A stretch of DNA of 64,000 nt from Bacillota bacterium (GTDB lineage: Bacteria > Bacillota > Clostridia > Christensenellales > Pumilibacteraceae). The notes below the pieces were generated by a model. The model was not told where the DNA came from. It made no database searches and saw nothing but the letters and a program-made list of their open reading frames with translations. A program made the position numbers and the translations under genes. This document shows positions 60,001 to 64,000 of this stretch, one piece after another (position 1 is the stretch's first letter; each line of letters starts with the position of its first letter). Where the stretch lies: contig WRAY01000001.1 in assembly GCA_009779975.1 (NCBI GenBank), forward strand, positions 1-64,000, written 5' to 3'.

Positions 60001-60101
60001 GAGCCATTGTTACCTCCATTTTCAGGAACAACACAAGCAACCACAAAAAACGCAGTGAACAGCACCGCTAAAATAAGCACAGTTATTTTTTTTATTTTCA
60101 T
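57039..60101 (-). CDS. Secreted GxGYxYP putative glycoside hydrolase with six B-repeats
   Basis: 1020 residues from ATG 60101, seven bases after GGAGG. Lipobox FFVVAC near residue 23. Six tandem B-repeats of about 68 residues follow (DDLPLVLLPATREGFTFTGW; six copies of GWF), then a GxGYxYP catalytic region: LPSDWSSNVSFLAG, VISDGDNVQWMARD, GVSGVGYGNPMRFP, GIWMMDPSRYEG and INIHPWTVRMEREH. Homologous to the cytosolic protein at 44030. Outside the cell, it may bind and cut a glycan whose pieces are imported. The 20-codon in-frame extension upstream has no ribosome binding site. Confidence 0.88.
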   Translation of the reverse strand: MKIKKITVLILAVLFTAFFVVACVVPENGGNNGSTTYNITFSLHSAAANPNETTFTNDDLPLVLLPATREGFTFTGWFDAATGGSQVEEITQTGNVSLWGRFVLTDYSITFNNVLASEHGNAVSFNIGSLPLNLLPATREGYSFVGWFNAPSNGEEISQITQLRNTAVYARFNLNSFNITYTLNGGTNHSENPTSFNINDRPINLMNATREGYIFQGWFDNAGFIGNPITQITTLSNHYLFAKWTPVPVYSITFIIPINAVHYNPLTFVETDFPLELEGAYLFGHDFDGWFDNPEFERDEITSITESGNITLYGKFTLIKFTAIFNGVTESEHENQNIFTVEDLPLTLLSAYRKGFRFDGWFDAETDGYLIEEITQADNTILFAKWTPLYTLTFNVPDGAAHYNQETFAHDELPLKLLPARHALVGYSFVGWFDNDEFLGTSITQVSTLSNHEFYAKFEPLMSEFFEGFPNASREVVVISAAGLTRSEFIMVTSIQGLVAQTAPQIFIDTTFYMPHLRFIIENYEGFSYTRVDCPWELVDMFRDHITDNGFVRYNETTQGLPSLQNSVNAAATISGVEGWLMVASHPNDIARAEELGLVQKRDATDINTYYQMRDLFNEYKSRLNRRHVLHQNPINNSMGRNMRDLSIALGAFTFYTRESPEDRQFRREVFEWMEPNSPVWGWAPEEINFVFDMSMHGNFVLPSDWSSNVSFLAGVREGGPFEQPRQDRVIQGQQGNHYIALVISDGDNVQWMARDFAMDANQNFGYRYRRHNSNNPMDFIINWTFAPSIGEFKEPVIRNIYNMAKTTAPYYLDSFVAGVSGVGYGNPMRFPIQHLPAFAESTARHMENAGLEVLTLLDNINHLQQDAAAAGMSMHDFAASRLNYFTMHDQIRGGIWMMDPSRYEGGTGRVFWSNGKPFISMRLSVWHPSNNRDLVNREWLRAYAERINSFSTNYRTIDGYSMINIHPWTVRMEREHLDILVSYLAPHVQIISAGELICMVTRYVPQVYRNPGNGGPIPW

Positions 60102-60182
60102 GACAAACCTCCGTTTTTTTAATAATTTCTTGTTCAAATAGGTTAAATTATTTGAACTCAAGTAATTTTTGAAAAAGATAAC

Positions 60183-60227
60183 CTGTAGGGCGGCGTTTTA
60201 CCGTCCTTAGAAGCCGCCGCCCCTACA
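60183..60227. repeat. Family A palindromic repeat
   Basis: CTGTAGGGCGGCGTTTTACC and GCCGCCGCCCCTACAAAT: arms TGTAGGG(G)CGGCG/CCGCCCCTACA. It lies between the two secreted GxGYxYP genes and could separate their expression. Confidence 0.75.
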
Positions 60228-60271
60228 AATTAATCTTTTAAAAAATTAGTTTGAAATACAAGCAGATTTTT

Positions 60272-63200
60272 TTATGCAACATTAGTTATCCAATGTCTAA
60301 AGAACATTTTTTCACCGGCACCGTTTGCAACTCTGTCGCCGGAATCACGAGCCTGAAGCATGACTGTCACAGGAGTGTTTTCAGTTATTGTGATACCAAA
60401 CTCAGAAAGGTTGCGAGTTATTTGCCATAAAGGATTTTCATATTCAGCGTTTCCAAATGTTTTAGTCCAATCTTGAATTACTACCATTCTGTTATTAATA
60501 TAAAGTGTAATTTTATATTTGCAACCCCATGCAGCAACATCTCCGCCGTCAACATTCCAAGTAAAGCCGGTTGTTCCTGCCGGAATAGTGTAGTGCTTAA
60601 ATATGAACATAGCACTATTTGTTCCTCTCATTTCTTGTCCGCCGCCGTTTGAAACATCAATTCTTAGTGAACCGTAAGGGAAAGCCGCTTGTGCTCCTCT
60701 TTCAGTCCATGTCGCACCAAATGACATAAATTGAGTGTTTAACCACATATGCCCTAATGCCCAGTCCTCAGTGTTGTGATTGAGAAACTGATTGTTCAAT
60801 GGGTCATATTGTCCGTTTGGAGTTGCGACTATTGACTGAATTCTGAAGAATGTCATCCTGACCGCATTTGCTCCGCTCATAAGAGCAGTAACTTCCGCAT
60901 GAGCCGGCTGACCTTGATAATTCTCAAAATATTGCCTTAGAGGGAAGCCGAAATATTGCCATCCGTCACCGGCAATAGCAGCAGTTGCACTAAATGAATG
61001 ATTGCTGGTCGCCCTTAGAAGAGAATCCTCAAAAATTCTCACTCTCTGTCCGCCAACAGTAAAATAGAAACTCATTCGTGCCGCATTTGCATTTGCCGCC
61101 TCAGGAGTAGTTGCTGTTGCTGCACCCCGTGCCATAAACCAAACAAATAAGTTATCCTCATTAGGCAAATAGAATGTAGGCTGTATTGCAGTTACCCCTC
61201 TGGGGATTTGTATGCTGGTCGCCAATCTCGTGAATCCTTCTTGTCTTGACGGGTCGCCGCCGGCAGTTGCTACAAAATGACTTATATTTCCGCCAGTTGA
61301 AGTCCAGCCTTCAGTTGTAAACAAGAATTCATGGAAAAGCGGATTAACAGGAACTAAGTCAGCGCGTTCAGCAAGCCAATCACGAGTCATATTTGCTCCA
61401 TCCATCGCCGGACGAGTTTCAGTTCCTCTTGCACCCCAATTGTTAGCAGTATTATCAACTCCTGTTGGGGTTATATTTTCAATCACCATGTCAATCATTT
61501 GGTCGACAGAAATAAATCTGATATTAGAATCGGTTAGTTCAGCGATAGCACGCATATCTTGATAATTGTGTGACCAAGGGTGAACATTGATTAGCGAAAA
61601 TGAATCAATACTGTTGGTTAAATATCTCTCATTTGTTGCATTACGAGTTGCAGGATTTGCCGCAGCCGCAGCGTGTCTTGCAAAATAATTTAGTCTCCCT
61701 GCGATAAAAGCCGGGTTAGTGTTCCACAAACTGTCACGAGGTCCCAAGAATGGTTTATATACCGTATCACCTTCAATATTCAGTCCTGTTGTCCAGTAAA
61801 CAGAGCCTGTAACTGACCCGAAATAACTACCCCCTTCATACATTATCCCGCCTCTAAGCGACGGAACTTGAGCCAAGTATCTCATGGTTTGTTTGCGGAC
61901 TGTTGTGTTAATGGCTCCGCCTGGTCCTGCATAACCATCACTCATCGCAGTAACCAATGAAATACCGCTTCTTCTCAAATAAACATCCATTGCATCAAGA
62001 TATGATAAGAATCCGTCACGATTGTCTAACATGAATCTTCCCAAGTTAGCGTAGCCTTGCCCTGTTACAGGAGCAATAAACGAGTCATACGAAGTTGCAA
62101 GATCTTGTTGAATATTTCTATACACACTCGGCATCATGTCGACAATAGACGGAGAAACTCCCCATGTCACAGAGAAACTGTCGTGTTCGCGTCCTGCAGC
62201 ACCCATCAAATTTCTTCCGAAAGGATAAGTCATTTGCCATTGTCCGACATTGTCGCCGTCACTGACAATAAAAGCAACATAGTGATATCCGTCAACTGCT
62301 TCGACTCTTTCAGTTTGAGATTCAGGATTTCCAAATTCCCACAAATAACCTGTTGCAGGGTCGTTCCTGAATTCACGGGCAGCAAAGAAAGACAAATTTT
62401 GAGCAAAGTCTGTCGGAACAAAAAATTGTCCGTTTCTTGAAAAGAATGCAACATCTCGTCCCTCTAAGAAAGTGTAGCCATAAATAGGCGCATTATCATC
62501 AACAAAATCCGTTACTCTTTGTTTAAGTGTTAATTCAGGACTAGTATTGCCGGTAGGAGGGTGAGCAAAGTCAGCATAGTAATGCAAGAACCTGAACGCA
62601 ACACCAATATCTCTTGCGTGATGTTCAACAACATCATTTTCTGTGTGTCTTTGATGAACAAGCGCTGAACTGTTTAGTTCGCCGCTAACAATATCAAGCA
62701 TCCAATTATAACCAAAAGCAAGCAAATCCACATCAAGCATAACTTCTAATCCAAAATCAGAAGACAGTGAATTTATCCATGCTTGCTGTGCATCATATCC
62801 GGCACCGGGCTCCGGGTGAGCCACCGGCAAAAATCCGGTTATTCCGGCAAGTGTTGCTGCAATATTGGTTTGCAAAGTTCCTTCCCTGTAGAGAATTAGT
62901 CCGGGATTTGCATATCCGCTGTTATTGTTACGAAATTCCAAACTAGAAGCATATCTTCTCAAAACACCTTGAACAACAACAAAATTGCTAGCCGGAATAT
63001 TAGAACCCCACATAGGAAGCGTCGTTCCATTAACATCAACATTTCTTGCTCTCATTGCAGCCCAACTGTCAACATACATTTCAATCATGCGCTCTAGTGA
63101 AATATTCACAAAATCAATTCCATACGCCTCTGAATGAAAATCAAGATGATAATCATTTGCAACACCGCCTCCTGCATCAACAAAGAAGCGAACATTGTCA

Positions 63201-64000
63201 CGGGCAAATAATCCTTGGATAACATTTGCAGTAAGCAAGTTTCTCGCAGAAAGTGCAGTATGAGTTGCACCGTCGTCATCATTCAACTCTCTTCCGCGAT
63301 TAAGAACATAGATTGTCGGAGCGTTATTTCTGTCGAAAACATTGCTGTCTTGAAGTCTTGTTTGAGGAAAATGTGAAAACTCTAGACCTGTTGGCAAATC
63401 TTCCAAAACAACACCGCTGGTAAATCTTGCAAATAAGACAACATGACCAATTTCAGTAATTTGAGTTATTGCATCGCCTGTGAACTCAGGATTGTCAAAC
63501 CAGCCATGAAAAGTTGCCGCCTCTCTTGTGGCATTAAGTAATGTTAGCGGCAAATTGTTAATCGTGAAAGTTGCAGGATTGTTATGCTCTGATGCAATGA
63601 CTCCATTAAAAGTAAGATTGAAAGGAGTTGGATTAAACAGTCCAAAAACCTCAAAATGGTCAGCCACCGTAATTTGAGTTACAGGAGTGCCTGTGAACTC
63701 AGGATTGTCAAACCAACCAATAAAATCATGACCGTGAAGATATGCAGGATTTAAATAAAACGGCACATCATCTTCGGTGAATTGTTCATTATTATTAGGA
63801 TTTAAAGCACCACCCGGCATTGAAAACAGAGCAGTATAATTATCGGCTTGTTCAAATCTTGCATAGAGAGTACGATTTCCTAATGCAGTGATTTGAGTTA
63901 TCGGAGTTCCTGAAAACTGAGCATTATCAAACCAACCACGGAACAAATATCCCAAACGAGTCGGATTAGCCAAATTAAACGGCAAATTGTTAATATTAAA
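60272..64000 (-). CDS. Large secreted GxGYxYP protein, N-terminus beyond the window
   Basis: At least 1242 residues; the frame is open to the right edge, so signal and first repeats are not seen. At least three B-repeats (GYLFRGWFDNAQFSGTPITQ), then a divergent GxGYxYP region: FVPTDFAQNLSFFAA, FIVSDGDNVGQWQM, TGQGYANLGRFMLDN (motif without YP), GGIMYEGGSYFG and LINVHPWSHNYQD. After it comes about 350 residues of beta-rich sequence with Trp/Phe repeats, resembling two carbohydrate-binding or discoidin-like modules (FTWNVDGGDVAAWGCKYKIT). The largest of three paralogues here. Confidence 0.85.
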   Translation of the reverse strand, partial: FNINNLPFNLANPTRLGYLFRGWFDNAQFSGTPITQITALGNRTLYARFEQADNYTALFSMPGGALNPNNNEQFTEDDVPFYLNPAYLHGHDFIGWFDNPEFTGTPVTQITVADHFEVFGLFNPTPFNLTFNGVIASEHNNPATFTINNLPLTLLNATREAATFHGWFDNPEFTGDAITQITEIGHVVLFARFTSGVVLEDLPTGLEFSHFPQTRLQDSNVFDRNNAPTIYVLNRGRELNDDDGATHTALSARNLLTANVIQGLFARDNVRFFVDAGGGVANDYHLDFHSEAYGIDFVNISLERMIEMYVDSWAAMRARNVDVNGTTLPMWGSNIPASNFVVVQGVLRRYASSLEFRNNNSGYANPGLILYREGTLQTNIAATLAGITGFLPVAHPEPGAGYDAQQAWINSLSSDFGLEVMLDVDLLAFGYNWMLDIVSGELNSSALVHQRHTENDVVEHHARDIGVAFRFLHYYADFAHPPTGNTSPELTLKQRVTDFVDDNAPIYGYTFLEGRDVAFFSRNGQFFVPTDFAQNLSFFAAREFRNDPATGYLWEFGNPESQTERVEAVDGYHYVAFIVSDGDNVGQWQMTYPFGRNLMGAAGREHDSFSVTWGVSPSIVDMMPSVYRNIQQDLATSYDSFIAPVTGQGYANLGRFMLDNRDGFLSYLDAMDVYLRRSGISLVTAMSDGYAGPGGAINTTVRKQTMRYLAQVPSLRGGIMYEGGSYFGSVTGSVYWTTGLNIEGDTVYKPFLGPRDSLWNTNPAFIAGRLNYFARHAAAAANPATRNATNERYLTNSIDSFSLINVHPWSHNYQDMRAIAELTDSNIRFISVDQMIDMVIENITPTGVDNTANNWGARGTETRPAMDGANMTRDWLAERADLVPVNPLFHEFLFTTEGWTSTGGNISHFVATAGGDPSRQEGFTRLATSIQIPRGVTAIQPTFYLPNEDNLFVWFMARGAATATTPEAANANAARMSFYFTVGGQRVRIFEDSLLRATSNHSFSATAAIAGDGWQYFGFPLRQYFENYQGQPAHAEVTALMSGANAVRMTFFRIQSIVATPNGQYDPLNNQFLNHNTEDWALGHMWLNTQFMSFGATWTERGAQAAFPYGSLRIDVSNGGGQEMRGTNSAMFIFKHYTIPAGTTGFTWNVDGGDVAAWGCKYKITLYINNRMVVIQDWTKTFGNAEYENPLWQITRNLSEFGITITENTPVTVMLQARDSGDRVANGAGEKMFFRHWITNVA

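Noticed and set aside
60102-60161. 20-codon extension of the secreted GxGYxYP protein
   Set aside because: GGAGG supports ATG 60101, which directly opens the lipoprotein signal.
45613-63985. LPXTG cell-wall anchors on the B-repeat proteins
   Set aside because: No LPXTG-type motif or C-terminal anchor is present; those with visible N-termini have lipoboxes instead.

Overview
This window looks like chromosome from an uncultured, low-GC, spore-forming member of the Clostridia. The evidence is a SpoIIID regulator and a YyaC-type sporulation protein, the Firmicutes neighbour pair glmU-prs, a pyruvate formate-lyase fermentation pair, Gram-positive style lipoproteins and strong AAGGAG ribosome binding sites. 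No rRNA, tRNA or CRISPR array was seen. The lineage cannot be fixed by eye; that the organism is a gut or other anaerobe is inference from the gene content.

Layout. 1-2.5 kb: a divergent XRE-regulated promoter and an AAA+/DUF4143 ATPase. 2.5-9.6 kb: a lipoprotein, a shortened glmU followed by prs, a membrane protein and a GPH-type sugar symporter. 9.8-14.5 kb: a TetR regulator, a tandem duplication of small XRE regulators with leaderless promoters, tadA, an M14 carboxypeptidase, an ECF sigma factor behind a perfect 29-bp palindrome and a frameshifted zinc-ribbon protein. 14.7-24.7 kb: ftsH with a membrane partner, a polysaccharide flippase, spoIIID, a J-domain coiled-coil protein, a mosaic protein, cvpA and yyaC. 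24.8-33.9 kb: a phage DNA-packaging module (terminase small and large subunits, portal, several unknown proteins) with no recognised capsid or tail gene. 34-42.8 kb: ddl, a zinc-type dehydrogenase, pflA, pflB and a CtpE-like P-type ATPase. 42.9-64 kb: a single-strand run of glycan genes.

The 42.9-64 kb run is the most system-like part. Six genes are packed with gaps of 1-26 bp or overlaps (HAD phosphatase/mutase, MFS transporter, aldo/keto reductase, substrate-binding lipoprotein, cytoplasmic GxGYxYP protein, mannose-6-phosphate isomerase). Upstream on the same strand are a CotH-type kinase, a GH38 mannosidase-like protein whose usual nucleophile position looks replaced, a LacI regulator, and two large secreted GxGYxYP proteins. 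The secreted members share tandem B-repeats of the InlB/Listeria-Bacteroides type. I read it as a mannoside (or related glycan) capture and breakdown locus built around three paralogous GxGYxYP putative glycoside hydrolases; the substrate is unknown.

The second theme is invasion by short palindromic elements. At least four families (A: GGGGCG palindromes; B: AAAGTGAAAAGTG elements; C: TTACAAATTACAG elements; D: GCATAATGCACAATG elements, plus E/F word repeats) fill most intergenic gaps. Several sit in frame inside genes (terminase, portal, ddl, the 457-aa protein) or supply gene ends, much like the palindromic elements known inside Rickettsia genes.
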